NCBI GenBank assembly: GCA_963645405.1
Contig: CAVISR010000007.1
Location: 1-46,357, forward strand
Source: Colivivens sp963645405
GTDB lineage: Bacteria > Bacteroidota > Bacteroidia > Bacteroidales > Bacteroidaceae
Direction: 5' to 3'
Length of the DNA stretch: 46,357 bases
Shown one piece after another: positions 15,608 to 24,443 of the stretch; within the stretch, counting starts at the first letter, position 1, and each line of letters opens with the position of its first letter. Under the pieces are notes generated by a model. That model was not told the origin of the DNA. It saw only the letters and a list, made by a program, of their open reading frames with translations, and searched no databases. The position numbers were made by a program, and so were the translations under genes.

Positions 15608-17398
15608 CTACTCAATGTCTGCATCGTTGGCATGCGCCATACTTTCGGGCAGGAGAATCTGGTAGTTATTGTCTTCCCACACGACGTGGTAGCCATGTCG
15701 GCTGATGAATCCGTGGATGATTTCCACCTTTGCGTTCTTGTGGCTGAAGTTGTCGGTGGCATTGGTGCTGTCCCAGTAGGGGTCGGGCTTGGTGAAGTCA
15801 ATGATTTGCGTCTTTTCCCTCACCAGCACTGGGTACACTTTGCTCCTTGCCTCTGCCCGCTGGAGGTGAAGTCGCATGGAGGCTGTGTCGAACGACCAGG
15901 GCCAGGGATTGTACATGTAGGGGCGTGTGTGGGTGATGTAGTGGATGGTTGGACTGCTCTGGAAACAGAACAGATAGTCGCCGGGACTTACGTATTTCTT
16001 GAGTTCATCGAGCAGGTGCATGGTGGCTTCTGCATACGATTTCTTCGTCAGCGTGTTGGTGTGCACATTCTGTATTCTGCAGGTTTTCTCCAGTCGCGAA
16101 CCTTCGTCGAAGTAGGCATTGTTCATGATGTGCCAGCCGTTCTTGAGGAAGAAGACTGCGATGAAGGCGGTGAGGGCGATGAATCCGATGTGGCGGAATG
16201 CCGTTCTGCTTGCCTTCAGTTGACTGACTGCCAGTCCGATACTCAGCGGTGCTGCCACCCAGATGGCATTCTCGCCCATGTTGTTTATCCCGAAATCGCT
16301 GCCGTAGGGTAGCGAGTAGAGGATGAGCAGGGCTATCAGGATGAGGTAAATCCGATTGCGGTCCTTGCGCAGGAAATATATCGAGGGAAAGAGAACCAGA
16401 CTGATGAAGGAATAGAGGAAGAGCATATTGTCGAAGAAACGGATGAGGATGGCGGCTTGCAGGGCAAAGAGTGTGATGCCAAGCAGCACTGCCACGCTCC
16501 GCAACTTCACTTGCCGATGGCTGATGACGATGCTTGCAAGAAGAGGTAGAAGCCCAATCTTCAGTATGTCCTTGACAATCTGTACATACGACTGTAGGTA
16601 AGCCCCAATCATCCTGCCCAGATTGTGCGAGCTGTCGGCTGATGCTGCGGCTGACATGCCTGTGCTCAGATTGTCGATGAAGATTGGCAGATGACCGAAC
16701 GCTGCCATCAGTCCCACTTCAATCGCTATGCCCACCACGAGTCCCAGCAATGCGGAGCCAAACAACTTGAGGGTTTGCCTGCCACTGCGCGTATATATAT
16801 AATAAGGTATAAGCAGGGCGAGGAGGATGAGTTGTGTGAGGTTGGGAATTCGCGAGAAGACGTTCATCGCAAGCAGGATGCCTGCCATAAGCATGAAAGG
16901 GCATGAACTCTTGTGCAGAGCACGGAACAGGCAATAGGCTGCGGCTGCGGACAGAAGCACGGTCACGCTGCTGTGGTCGAACACCATCACGCCATAGTCG
17001 TGGGCTGCAACCACGAGCAGGAAGCCGAGGAACATGGCAGTGTGGCTCACGTAGTTGCGCAGCAGGTGATAGATGATGGTCCATGTGCCGAGCATGAACA
17101 GGACGTTGAGCAGTCGGAATCCGTACATTCCCATCCATCCGAACAGCATTTCCCACACGCCTCCAATCCACAGAGGATTGTAGAAGAGAAACATGTATTT
17201 CACGCTCTCCGGCTCACGGAAAATCTGTTGGTAACCGGTGAGCGACCAGCCTTCGTCTGCCATGCAGAATCCCTGTACGCCAAGCAGTGCTTCAATGATG
17301 AAAAGCGTGACGAGCATGATGCCCAGTCCCGGACCTTCCCCTGCCTTGCGATGGTGCGGCTTGAATCTTTGCTTGAAACAATCCTGCCGTCCGGTCAT
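15608..17398 (-). CDS. Multi-spanning membrane protein, GT-C glycosyltransferase-like
   Basis: This 596-residue protein has a basic cytoplasmic N-terminus and roughly ten to twelve hydrophobic helices, followed by a soluble C-terminal part of about 170 residues. In the first periplasmic loop MADEGWSLTGYQQIF carries an acidic Asp-Glu pair where PMT/ArnT-like GT-C enzymes place their catalytic Asp, and RIPNLTQ follows a later helix. No exact family was recognised. Proteins of this layout move a sugar from a polyprenyl carrier to an exported acceptor. Its ATG overlaps the stop of the GH2 gene (shared ATGA), so the two are translated together, which is an unusual pairing of a hydrolase and a transferase. 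Confidence 0.7.
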   Translation of the reverse strand: MTGRQDCFKQRFKPHHRKAGEGPGLGIMLVTLFIIEALLGVQGFCMADEGWSLTGYQQIFREPESVKYMFLFYNPLWIGGVWEMLFGWMGMYGFRLLNVLFMLGTWTIIYHLLRNYVSHTAMFLGFLLVVAAHDYGVMVFDHSSVTVLLSAAAAYCLFRALHKSSCPFMLMAGILLAMNVFSRIPNLTQLILLALLIPYYIYTRSGRQTLKLFGSALLGLVVGIAIEVGLMAAFGHLPIFIDNLSTGMSAAASADSSHNLGRMIGAYLQSYVQIVKDILKIGLLPLLASIVISHRQVKLRSVAVLLGITLFALQAAILIRFFDNMLFLYSFISLVLFPSIYFLRKDRNRIYLILIALLILYSLPYGSDFGINNMGENAIWVAAPLSIGLAVSQLKASRTAFRHIGFIALTAFIAVFFLKNGWHIMNNAYFDEGSRLEKTCRIQNVHTNTLTKKSYAEATMHLLDELKKYVSPGDYLFCFQSSPTIHYITHTRPYMYNPWPWSFDTASMRLHLQRAEARSKVYPVLVREKTQIIDFTKPDPYWDSTNATDNFSHKNAKVEIIHGFISRHGYHVVWEDNNYQILLPESMAHANDADIE

Positions 17399-20262
17399 TT
17401 CTTCTTTGGTTTGAGTTCGTCAGGCGAGTCTTTGGTGTACATGTTGACTGCTCCTGCCGTCTTGGTGAAGAGGTCGGAAATCCGTTCGGGAGCAATGTCG
17501 ACTGTAGGACGGAACTTGTCGGAGTTCATGTAGTTGAGGATTGATGCCCTCATCTGTCGAGCCACAATACGCTTGTCGAGATTGTTGGTGATGTCCATCG
17601 TGGTCATCACGAGTTTGCCTCCAAGTACGTTTGCCTCGAAGAGCATTCCGATTTTGCGCGAGATGAACCATGTGTCGATGCTCTGCACCAGCGGCTGGAA
17701 ATCGGCTGGGAAGTCAGTGAACTGCATCACCTGGGCTTTGTTCACAAGCTCCCACCACTGGATGTCGCTGTGATAATCCGTTGGGAACAGACTGAAGATG
17801 CTGTGCTTGTTCTCCACGTAGATGCCGGTGGTGTGGGGCGGACGCATTTTGAACCAGCTGGTGTTCCAGAACACTGGCATGAAGGTCTGCACCACTTCTT
17901 TTCCGTAACTTATCTTGCCTGCCGCAGTGAGCAGCACTTTGCCGCCTTTCTTCAGCACGTTCATGGTCTTTGTGTCGAACTGGTCGGTGACCCACACATC
18001 ACCTGTCTCTGCCTTAACTTCTGCAGGGTAAACCCAGAAGTCCCAGTGGTTGCGTGCTTCGGTGTTGGCTACGCTGACGGTGAGAGTAAGTTTTTGTGGA
18101 GTTTGCACATTGGCAAGGTCGAAATCTATGCTTCCCACTGGCAGATTGTTTCCGATTGGATAGTCCTTGGCATCGAACGAACCGGACTTCAGTGTCCGTC
18201 CGTTGGTGGAGATGGAGTAAATCACCATGGTTCCTTTCAAATCGCTGTCGGAATATTGGTTGAGCACGATGTCGGCATGGAATGTCTCGTTGTTCTTGTA
18301 GGTGAACTTCGGCATTTTTGCCAACGGCACGATGGGCGAGCAGAACTCGCGGAACGCTGGCGCTGTCATATAGCCCTTGTCATCGAAGAAAACGTCGGTC
18401 ACTCCCACCAGCGCTGTGCCCTGGCCTGAATAGTCGTTGAGCGACAGGAGTTGGAAACCTGCGTATTGCGGTGTGCGCATCGTGCGCTCAATCTCATATT
18501 TGTAGCACAGTGCCTGCAACTTGCCCGATGCCATGAGGAAACGGTGGGCTCGGCTTTCCATGCCATTGTCTTTCAGAATATCCTGGAACACTTCGAAGTT
18601 GCGTGCCTTGTTCACTCCAGTGTATTTGCTTGTTTCCCTGAAGTTGGGGAAAGCGCACCACTGACCTGTCTCGTGGCCAACGAACGGTTCTTTCACCTCA
18701 CCTATCTTTGCGGTGAAATCGTCCATGGTCGATGGTTGGCGGCTCGACCAGTCAAGTCCTCTGGCTCCAGCCTTCACATGGTACTGGCTTTTGGGCTGCC
18801 ACTGCCAACCGCCGCCTACCGATGCTCCGGTATAGACATGCCGGCTGTCGGTTGCTTTCCAGTAGTCAACGAATTTGCTTACCCATGCCACCCAGTTGCC
18901 TGCCGGCTCGTTGCCGCAAGCCATCATGCAGAAGGATGGATGGTTGCCGTAGTCCTGCGCCATGCGCTTGGTCTCGTCCATGAGATAAGTGTCGATGAAA
19001 GCTCCGTTTCCCAGTTTCACTCCGTGGTTTGGCCAGCTCGGACCTTCGGGCTGCAGATAGAAGCCCAGTTGGTCGGCTGCCACGAATGCTGCCTCTGGCG
19101 GGCAGTAGGAATGGAAACGCATGTGGTTGAGTCCGTACTCACGGCAGCGCTTGAACACACGGAGCCACGAGTCCACATCCATTGGCGGATAGCCGGTAAG
19201 TGGGAAATCGCAGTTCTCCACTGTGCCGCGTAACTGTATTTCGTGGTTGTTCACATAGAACATCTTGCCTCGGATTTCGAACTTGCGCATTCCGAAGGTT
19301 GTGGTGCGTCTGTCCTCTGCCTTCTTCAGTCCTTTCTTGGCTGAGAGAGTGGTGGTGAGTACGTAGAGGTTGGGGTGGAATTCATCCCAGAGTTTTGCTC
19401 CGTCCATCTGCAGATTGAGTTTTATTGCAGTGGTGTCGGAAGTGAGCTGTATGGTTTTTGTTGCTGAATACCCTGCGGAATTACCGTCTTTCAGTACTGC
19501 GTGAAGCATTATTGTGACCTTTTCCGATGGTTTTCCCACAACTTTCATGTCTACGAGTGCGGCAGATTTGTCGACATCGGGGTAGACTTGCAGGTCGGTG
19601 ATGTGTGTGCGGCTGGTCTTCTGCAGTTCCATGCGCCCCACGATTCCGTTCCAGTCGCCCTGGGTTTGGTCGGTGATGGAATGGCTGTCTTGTCCCACGT
19701 TCACTGTCTCCGGTCGGTTGTCGATGCGGATGGTAATCTCGTTTTTCCCTTTCTTCAACCATTTGGTGACATCGTACTGGTGTGCAGTGACAAGGCTGTT
19801 GCGCATGCCCACCTTTTCGCCGTTCACATAGAGAGTGGTCTCGATGTGTGGACGCTCCAGATAGAGGTTGTAGGAACTGTTCTTGTCGATGTCGTCCAGC
19901 GTGATGGTTTTCCTGTACCATGCCACTCCCACATAGTGCTTGTCGGGGGTGAGGAAGAACGTCAGTTTCATGTCCTTGCCCGGCTTGCGGTATTTCTCCA
20001 TGTAGGGGTTGTAGAAGTAGGAACTGTCGTAGAGACTGCCCACCCATTTGGTGCGTACGCTTATGTCGTCGCCCTTCATTTGCTCGGGCATGGACGAGGG
20101 CAGATTGATGGTGTCGTCAAATGTCTTGCAGTTGAACCATTTCAGTCGTTGACCTTGGTCCAGACTGTCGATTTGGAATTGCCACGTGCCAGCCAGACTT
20201 AGATTCTGTGCGTTGATAGTTGTGGCAAAGATCAGGAGTAGTGTTGATACGAAGTATTTCAT
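17395..20262 (-). CDS. Exported GH2 family glycoside hydrolase
   Basis: This 955-residue enzyme has a signal peptide (VSTLLLIFATTINA). The N-terminal sugar-binding jelly roll contains GTWQFQIDSLDQG and VGVAWYRKTITL, and immunoglobulin-like domains follow. The TIM barrel begins around residue 335 (IRGKMFYVNNHEIQLRGTVE), and Glu452 in GNEPAG matches the GH2 acid/base while Glu531 in VGHETGQW is the probable nucleophile. The C-terminal 250 residues include a flavodoxin-like region (VWVTDQFDTKTMNVLKKGGK). GH2 covers beta-galactosidase, glucuronidase and related activities; the substrate cannot be fixed. The nearby GH105 gene hints at pectin or glycosaminoglycan-like side chains. Its stop overlaps the next gene start. 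Confidence 0.85.
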   Translation of the reverse strand: MKYFVSTLLLIFATTINAQNLSLAGTWQFQIDSLDQGQRLKWFNCKTFDDTINLPSSMPEQMKGDDISVRTKWVGSLYDSSYFYNPYMEKYRKPGKDMKLTFFLTPDKHYVGVAWYRKTITLDDIDKNSSYNLYLERPHIETTLYVNGEKVGMRNSLVTAHQYDVTKWLKKGKNEITIRIDNRPETVNVGQDSHSITDQTQGDWNGIVGRMELQKTSRTHITDLQVYPDVDKSAALVDMKVVGKPSEKVTIMLHAVLKDGNSAGYSATKTIQLTSDTTAIKLNLQMDGAKLWDEFHPNLYVLTTTLSAKKGLKKAEDRRTTTFGMRKFEIRGKMFYVNNHEIQLRGTVENCDFPLTGYPPMDVDSWLRVFKRCREYGLNHMRFHSYCPPEAAFVAADQLGFYLQPEGPSWPNHGVKLGNGAFIDTYLMDETKRMAQDYGNHPSFCMMACGNEPAGNWVAWVSKFVDYWKATDSRHVYTGASVGGGWQWQPKSQYHVKAGARGLDWSSRQPSTMDDFTAKIGEVKEPFVGHETGQWCAFPNFRETSKYTGVNKARNFEVFQDILKDNGMESRAHRFLMASGKLQALCYKYEIERTMRTPQYAGFQLLSLNDYSGQGTALVGVTDVFFDDKGYMTAPAFREFCSPIVPLAKMPKFTYKNNETFHADIVLNQYSDSDLKGTMVIYSISTNGRTLKSGSFDAKDYPIGNNLPVGSIDFDLANVQTPQKLTLTVSVANTEARNHWDFWVYPAEVKAETGDVWVTDQFDTKTMNVLKKGGKVLLTAAGKISYGKEVVQTFMPVFWNTSWFKMRPPHTTGIYVENKHSIFSLFPTDYHSDIQWWELVNKAQVMQFTDFPADFQPLVQSIDTWFISRKIGMLFEANVLGGKLVMTTMDITNNLDKRIVARQMRASILNYMNSDKFRPTVDIAPERISDLFTKTAGAVNMYTKDSPDELKPKKK

Positions 20263-20352
20263 TTTATGCTTGTAGTTAATTAGTTTAGTTCTGTTTATAG
20301 TTGTTCAGGTCTAAGCCTGCGTTGTCCGTACTTGGATTTGGACACTTCCGTC

Positions 20353-21354
20353 TTATTTCTGCTTCCCTTCAATCTTCAGAGTCTGCAGTGCTGCCTCGAG
20401 TTCTCGGATGTAAGGACGTTTCTTCTTGTCGGGGGCAAACACGAATCCTTCGGTCACGATTACCCGGTTGGTCAGCGTGTCGACTTGGGTGTAGGAAACG
20501 AACGGACCGCCCATCATGTCGTTCTCCATTCTCCAGAGTCCGCGGACTTCGTGAACGAAATGTCCGTCGCAAGTGATGTTGCGTGAATACACATAGTCCT
20601 TGTTCATGCTCATGTATTGGTCGAACTCCTCGCCTCTGATGTTTCTCTGCATGAAAGTATCTCGGTGGGCGATGAAACGCTGGAGCGAGAAATCTTCATT
20701 GGCAGTGAACGGATAGGTGTAGACGCATATATTCAGACGGTTGTCTTCGTTGTTCGACGAAGCCCACATGAAGTCGGTTCCGGTCTTGACGGCGTTGATG
20801 TCTTCGGGCACGAATATGCTGCAGCCGAACTGTTTCTTCACCTGATTGAGCACTGTGGTACTGTGTTTCTTTGTGAGATAACTGCGCTCACGCTTCAGTT
20901 CGGAATTGACGAATACATTCACGATGTGGAAGCCCTGGTCTTCTGCCAAGTCTGCCATTGCCCGTCCGTCGGGAGCAGTGAGATACATGATGGTCTGCGG
21001 ATGGGCATAGACATCGTAGGCTGTTCTCATCTCAGCTTTCGGATATTTCTTGTCAATCTCAAATACGATGATATTGGCAAATGCCCTGTAATCTTTCTTG
21101 AATGCGTAGGTGTTGATGCTGAGAGACTTGAAGCATGACTCGCTCTGTGGCAGTCCTTCAATCTCGGGGTTGATGTTCTCCATGAAGACCATGCCGTTGG
21201 TAGTGTTCAACCATTCCTTGTCGCCCACAATCAGCAACTCATAGGGCGCACTGCGTGTGGTTACGGTCTTTCCCGACGGTGATTTCTTCTCGCCGGTGGT
21301 ACATGCTGTGATTGCCATCAGCATAAGCATTGCAATGAAAATGTACTTTCTCAT
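20353..21354 (-). CDS. DUF4837 family lipoprotein
   Basis: This 333-residue protein has a lipoprotein signal with lipobox AITAC (Cys18). The mature part contains APYELLIVGDKEWLN, the KYPKAEMRTAYDVYAHPQTI region and a conserved GLWRMENDMMGGPFVSYTQV block near the end, which I recognise as DUF4837. Function is unknown; conservation in Bacteroidetes suggests a general envelope role rather than one tied to the neighbouring hydrolases. It lies between GH105 (127 bp, filled by a repeat array) and GH2 (90 bp) on the same strand. Confidence 0.8.
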   Translation of the reverse strand: MRKYIFIAMLMLMAITACTTGEKKSPSGKTVTTRSAPYELLIVGDKEWLNTTNGMVFMENINPEIEGLPQSESCFKSLSINTYAFKKDYRAFANIIVFEIDKKYPKAEMRTAYDVYAHPQTIMYLTAPDGRAMADLAEDQGFHIVNVFVNSELKRERSYLTKKHSTTVLNQVKKQFGCSIFVPEDINAVKTGTDFMWASSNNEDNRLNICVYTYPFTANEDFSLQRFIAHRDTFMQRNIRGEEFDQYMSMNKDYVYSRNITCDGHFVHEVRGLWRMENDMMGGPFVSYTQVDTLTNRVIVTEGFVFAPDKKKRPYIRELEAALQTLKIEGKQK

Positions 21355-21365
21355 AAAGCAACTTG

Positions 21366-21500
21366 TTGTTTAGTCTTTTGCCAACTGATTGTTTGGTCGT
21401 TTACAACCGGTTGTTTAGCCGTTTATCAACTGATTGTTTAATCGTTTACGACCGGTTGTTTAGTCGTTTACGACCGGTTGTTTAGTCTTTTGCCAATTGA
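21366..21500. repeat. Six-unit 22/23-bp tandem array overlapping the GH105 stop
   Basis: Units start at 21366, 21389, 21411, 21434, 21456 and 21478 (lengths 23, 22, 23, 22, 22, 23). All open TTGTTTRG or TTGTTTAA; they end either CAAYTGA (23-bp form) or ACCGG (22-bp form). The last unit contains the GH105 stop codon and final codons, so the array looks like reiterated gene-end sequence. Confidence 0.9.
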
Positions 21501-22654
21501 TAGACTTCACTGCCTGCCAGTAGGAAGCATCCCAGTCCGAAGTCATCGAAGTCGGGCTCATTGTCGTAGTCCACTGGCTGTGAATCGCTTGGCTGCTTGC
21601 CTGTGCCTTGCACATAACCGAGGAATCCGTTCTTGTGCAGACATTCCTTCACCATGGCATTCCAAGTCTTTGCCACTATCGGCAGATAGGTCTTGCTGTC
21701 GAGCAGTCCGTTGTGTATGCCCCATGCCATGCCATAGACAAAGAGGGCAGTGCCGGTGAGTTCCTTGCCTCCGTAGTTGCTCTCGTCCAGCAGACTCACG
21801 TTCCAGAACATGTCTTTGCGTTGGCATTTGGTCAGGGCTTTGGTCATCTTCATGTAGTCGGACTTGTATTCATCGAGATAATCATCGTAGTTGTCCATGC
21901 CCATGATGTCTTGCATGGCTCTCACCAAGGCTGCGTAGACCCATCCATTGCCACGGCTCCAGTAGCAGTTCTTGCCGTTGGGCTCTTTGTAGGGAGGAAC
22001 AAAATCCTTGTCGCGCCACCACAGTCCTTCGTCCTTGTTGAAAAGTCCGCCAGCCAGATGGTCACGGGTATACGAATACATTTTCCAGCCTTGCTGTGCA
22101 TAGCGGCTGAATGCTTCGTCGCCTTCTTTCTGCTTGATTGCCGACATCTTGGTCAGTACGGGCAAGCCCATCTGTATGGCGTCAATCCAAGTCCAGTCGC
22201 CCACGCTTGCAGGGGTCGACAGCAGGTTGTCCATGCACTGCACTGTGGGGTTGTAGTATTTCACCTGTCCTTTCTCATACATGCTGAGGTATGCCTGGCA
22301 ACAGCAGTAGTCGTCGGCATCGCGTGTCTTCACTCCGTTGCGTGGCACCCATTCGTGGGAGGAAGCCCAGTCGTAGAGATATTGGTTGTTTTGCTCGTAC
22401 TTCGGCGACTGTGCTGCTTGCTCGATGTCAATCAGTTCCACCAGTCCTTCGAAATACACTCCGCGTGTCCAGAGGTTGCTTGGTCGCATCTTCTTCACAT
22501 AAGTGGGCGCTCCTGCATCCGGATATTTGTTGATGAAGTAGTCGTTTGCCACTTCCATACTTTCCAACACCTTGGCTTTTGTAGGCATTTTCACTTTCTC
22601 TGCGCTGGCAGAAAATGCAATCAGTAGACTGACGGTAAAAAACAGTGTTCGCAT
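21482..22654 (-). CDS. GH105 unsaturated glycuronyl hydrolase
   Basis: This 390-residue enzyme has a signal peptide (LLIAFSASA) and an alpha/alpha six-barrel. WTWIDAIQM places Asp158 at the position of the family catalytic Asp. YWSRGNGWVYAALVRA and FDDFGLGCFLLAGSEVY are characteristic of GH88/GH105 YteR-like proteins, which remove the unsaturated uronic acid left by pectin (rhamnogalacturonan) lyases. No lyase or SusCD pair is in this window, so the polysaccharide is inferred from the family. It begins 41 bp after cdaA ends, on the same strand. Its last codons are part of a tandem repeat array. Confidence 0.88.
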   Translation of the reverse strand: MRTLFFTVSLLIAFSASAEKVKMPTKAKVLESMEVANDYFINKYPDAGAPTYVKKMRPSNLWTRGVYFEGLVELIDIEQAAQSPKYEQNNQYLYDWASSHEWVPRNGVKTRDADDYCCCQAYLSMYEKGQVKYYNPTVQCMDNLLSTPASVGDWTWIDAIQMGLPVLTKMSAIKQKEGDEAFSRYAQQGWKMYSYTRDHLAGGLFNKDEGLWWRDKDFVPPYKEPNGKNCYWSRGNGWVYAALVRAMQDIMGMDNYDDYLDEYKSDYMKMTKALTKCQRKDMFWNVSLLDESNYGGKELTGTALFVYGMAWGIHNGLLDSKTYLPIVAKTWNAMVKECLHKNGFLGYVQGTGKQPSDSQPVDYDNEPDFDDFGLGCFLLAGSEVYQLAKD

Positions 22655-22695
22655 ATTTCTCGGTTTATAATGGTTCTGTAATTTGGTTATATTGG

Positions 22696-23460
22696 TTATA
22701 TCAGTTCAGCAATTTGGCTTTCCAGTTCTTCGTTGCTGATGCGGTGTTTCAGTTCGCCGCGTCGTGCAATGGAAACGGCTCCGGTTTCTTCGGAGACGAC
22801 TATTGCCAGGGCATCGCTCTGCTGGGAAATACCGAGTGCCGCACGGTGGCGCAATCCCAGTTCTTTCGGTATGTTCATGTCGTGGGACACAGGCAGTATA
22901 CAGCCTGCAGCTTCGATGCGGTTGCGGCTGATAATCATTGCTCCGTCGTGGAGCGGACTGTTCTTGAAGAATATGTTCTGGATGAGTTGGCTGCCGATGA
23001 TTGCATCGATGGATTCGCCCGATTTTGAGATATCGTTGAGTGACATGTTGTTCTCGATGATGATGAGTGCTCCCACCTTGTTCTTGCTCATCTGTTCACA
23101 AGCCCACACAATTTTCATGACCGAAGGGTTCTCTTCCTCGTTGCTGTCCTTCTTCTTTGTGAACAGGCGACGGAGGAAATTGAGTTGGCGGTGCGAACCC
23201 AGCGTGAGGAAGAACCGTCGTATCTCTTCCTGGAAAAGGATGATGAGTGCCAGCACTCCCACGTTCACCAACTTGTCGAAGATGGAGCCAAGAAGCCGCA
23301 TCCCGAACACTTGGGACACAAGTATCCAGACAACGATGAAGAGCAATATGCCATAGAAGATGTTCAGCGAACCTGAATCCTTCATCAGTTTGTAAACGTA
23401 GTAGAGCAGGAGTGCTACACACAGGATGTCGATTATGTCTTTTATTCCGAACTCGAGCAT
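22696..23460 (-). CDS. cdaA: Diadenylate cyclase CdaA (c-di-AMP synthase)
   Basis: This 254-residue membrane enzyme joins two ATP into cyclic di-AMP, a messenger for osmotic and cell-wall control. Three N-terminal helices (about 10-80) precede the DAC domain. The signature motifs are HDGA (Asp172-Gly-Ala) and RHR (204-206 in LGLRHRAALG). It begins 20 bp after folP ends; the folP-cdaA neighbourhood recurs in Bacteroidota. No regulator or c-di-AMP phosphodiesterase is in the window. Confidence 0.95.
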   Translation of the reverse strand: MLEFGIKDIIDILCVALLLYYVYKLMKDSGSLNIFYGILLFIVVWILVSQVFGMRLLGSIFDKLVNVGVLALIILFQEEIRRFFLTLGSHRQLNFLRRLFTKKKDSNEEENPSVMKIVWACEQMSKNKVGALIIIENNMSLNDISKSGESIDAIIGSQLIQNIFFKNSPLHDGAMIISRNRIEAAGCILPVSHDMNIPKELGLRHRAALGISQQSDALAIVVSEETGAVSIARRGELKHRISNEELESQIAELI

Positions 23461-23480
23461 TGTCGTAAATTTCTAAGCGG

Positions 23481-24341
23481 TTATGAATTGTTTTTGGGAG
23501 AGATTCTGGTTTCGTGGAGTTTGTTGCTGATGGCAATACATTCCATTGCCTCCCTCACTTCGTGCACTCGCAGTATGTTCGCCCCTTTTGCCAACGCTAC
23601 GGTGTTGAGAATGGTGGTGCCGTTCATCGCTTTAGCTGGGGTAGTGCCGAATAATTTGAATATCATGCTTTTGTGCGACACTCCTACAAGCACTGGCAGG
23701 TCCAGCATCGCAAGGTTTTCCATATTGGAAAGTATCGCATAGTTGTCGTCCATCGACTTGTTGAACCCGAAACCAGGGTCGAGGATGATGTCCTTCGCTC
23801 CCCTGTCTCTCAGTTGCTGTACTTTCTCGGCAAAGAACTGGAGCTCGCGGATGCAGATGTTTTCGTCTTCGTTGCGTGGTTCGTTGAATGTGAGGATATA
23901 TGGCACTCCGTATTTTGCCACCACATCGAACATCTCGTCGCAGCCGCCACAGACATCGTTGATGATGTGCACTCCATATTCTTTAATGCAGCGCTCGGCA
24001 ATGGCAGGACGGAACGTGTCGACCGAGATGATGGCATCGGGATAGTCGCGCTTGATTATGTCGAGGCTCTTTGCCAACCGTTCCCATTCACCTGCTTCGT
24101 CCACTGCGTCACTTCCCGGACGGGTGGAGCAGCCGCCGATGTCGATTATCGCAGCTCCGTCGGCAAGATGTTTGCCCACCAATCCGCTTATGTCGGTCTC
24201 GGTGGTGCTTCCGTCAGGACTTACGCTGGTATAGAACGAGTCGGGAGTGACGTTCAGAATGCCCATCACGCATGGAACGGAAAGGTCCAGCAGTTTGCCT
24301 CCCACATTTATTGTATATTCAATGCACTTGCTCATATTCAC
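23481..24341 (-). CDS. folP: Dihydropteroate synthase
   Basis: This 286-residue enzyme condenses p-aminobenzoate with 6-hydroxymethyl-dihydropterin diphosphate in folate synthesis and is the sulfonamide target. GILNVTPDSFY, DIGGCSTRPGSD and IISVDTFRPAIAE are the N-terminal blocks; DPGFGFNKS and LVGVSHKSM, then RVHEVREA, complete the active site. The frame offers ATG at 24341 and two codons later; both are near the promoter. It heads a minus-strand run continuing into cdaA. Confidence 0.95.
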   Translation of the reverse strand: MNMSKCIEYTINVGGKLLDLSVPCVMGILNVTPDSFYTSVSPDGSTTETDISGLVGKHLADGAAIIDIGGCSTRPGSDAVDEAGEWERLAKSLDIIKRDYPDAIISVDTFRPAIAERCIKEYGVHIINDVCGGCDEMFDVVAKYGVPYILTFNEPRNEDENICIRELQFFAEKVQQLRDRGAKDIILDPGFGFNKSMDDNYAILSNMENLAMLDLPVLVGVSHKSMIFKLFGTTPAKAMNGTTILNTVALAKGANILRVHEVREAMECIAISNKLHETRISPKNNS

Positions 24342-24362
24342 GCCTTTTCAAGTATAGCAGTG

Positions 24363-24370
24363 CAAAGTTA
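24363..24370 (-). promoter_or_regulatory. -7 box of the folP operon
   Basis: TAACTTTG on the minus strand lies 21 bp before the folP ATG. A convincing TTG partner was not found, so the call is partial. It is back to back with the murF -7 box at 24415-24422. Confidence 0.45.
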
Positions 24371-24414
24371 GGCAAAAAATCCCGAATCTCATAACACATT
24401 TATCAATTAATTAC

Positions 24415-24422
24415 TACCTTTG
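24415..24422 (+). promoter_or_regulatory. -7 box of murF
   Basis: TACCTTTG lies 21 bp before the murF ATG at 24444. No clear TTG box at 19-21 bp upstream. Confidence 0.45.
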
Positions 24423-24443
24423 TAGGCGATAATCAATTCAATC

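Noticed and set aside
21366..21500. CRISPR array
   Set aside because: Units follow each other directly with no unique spacers and there are no cas genes in the window; the same holds for the other tandem arrays.
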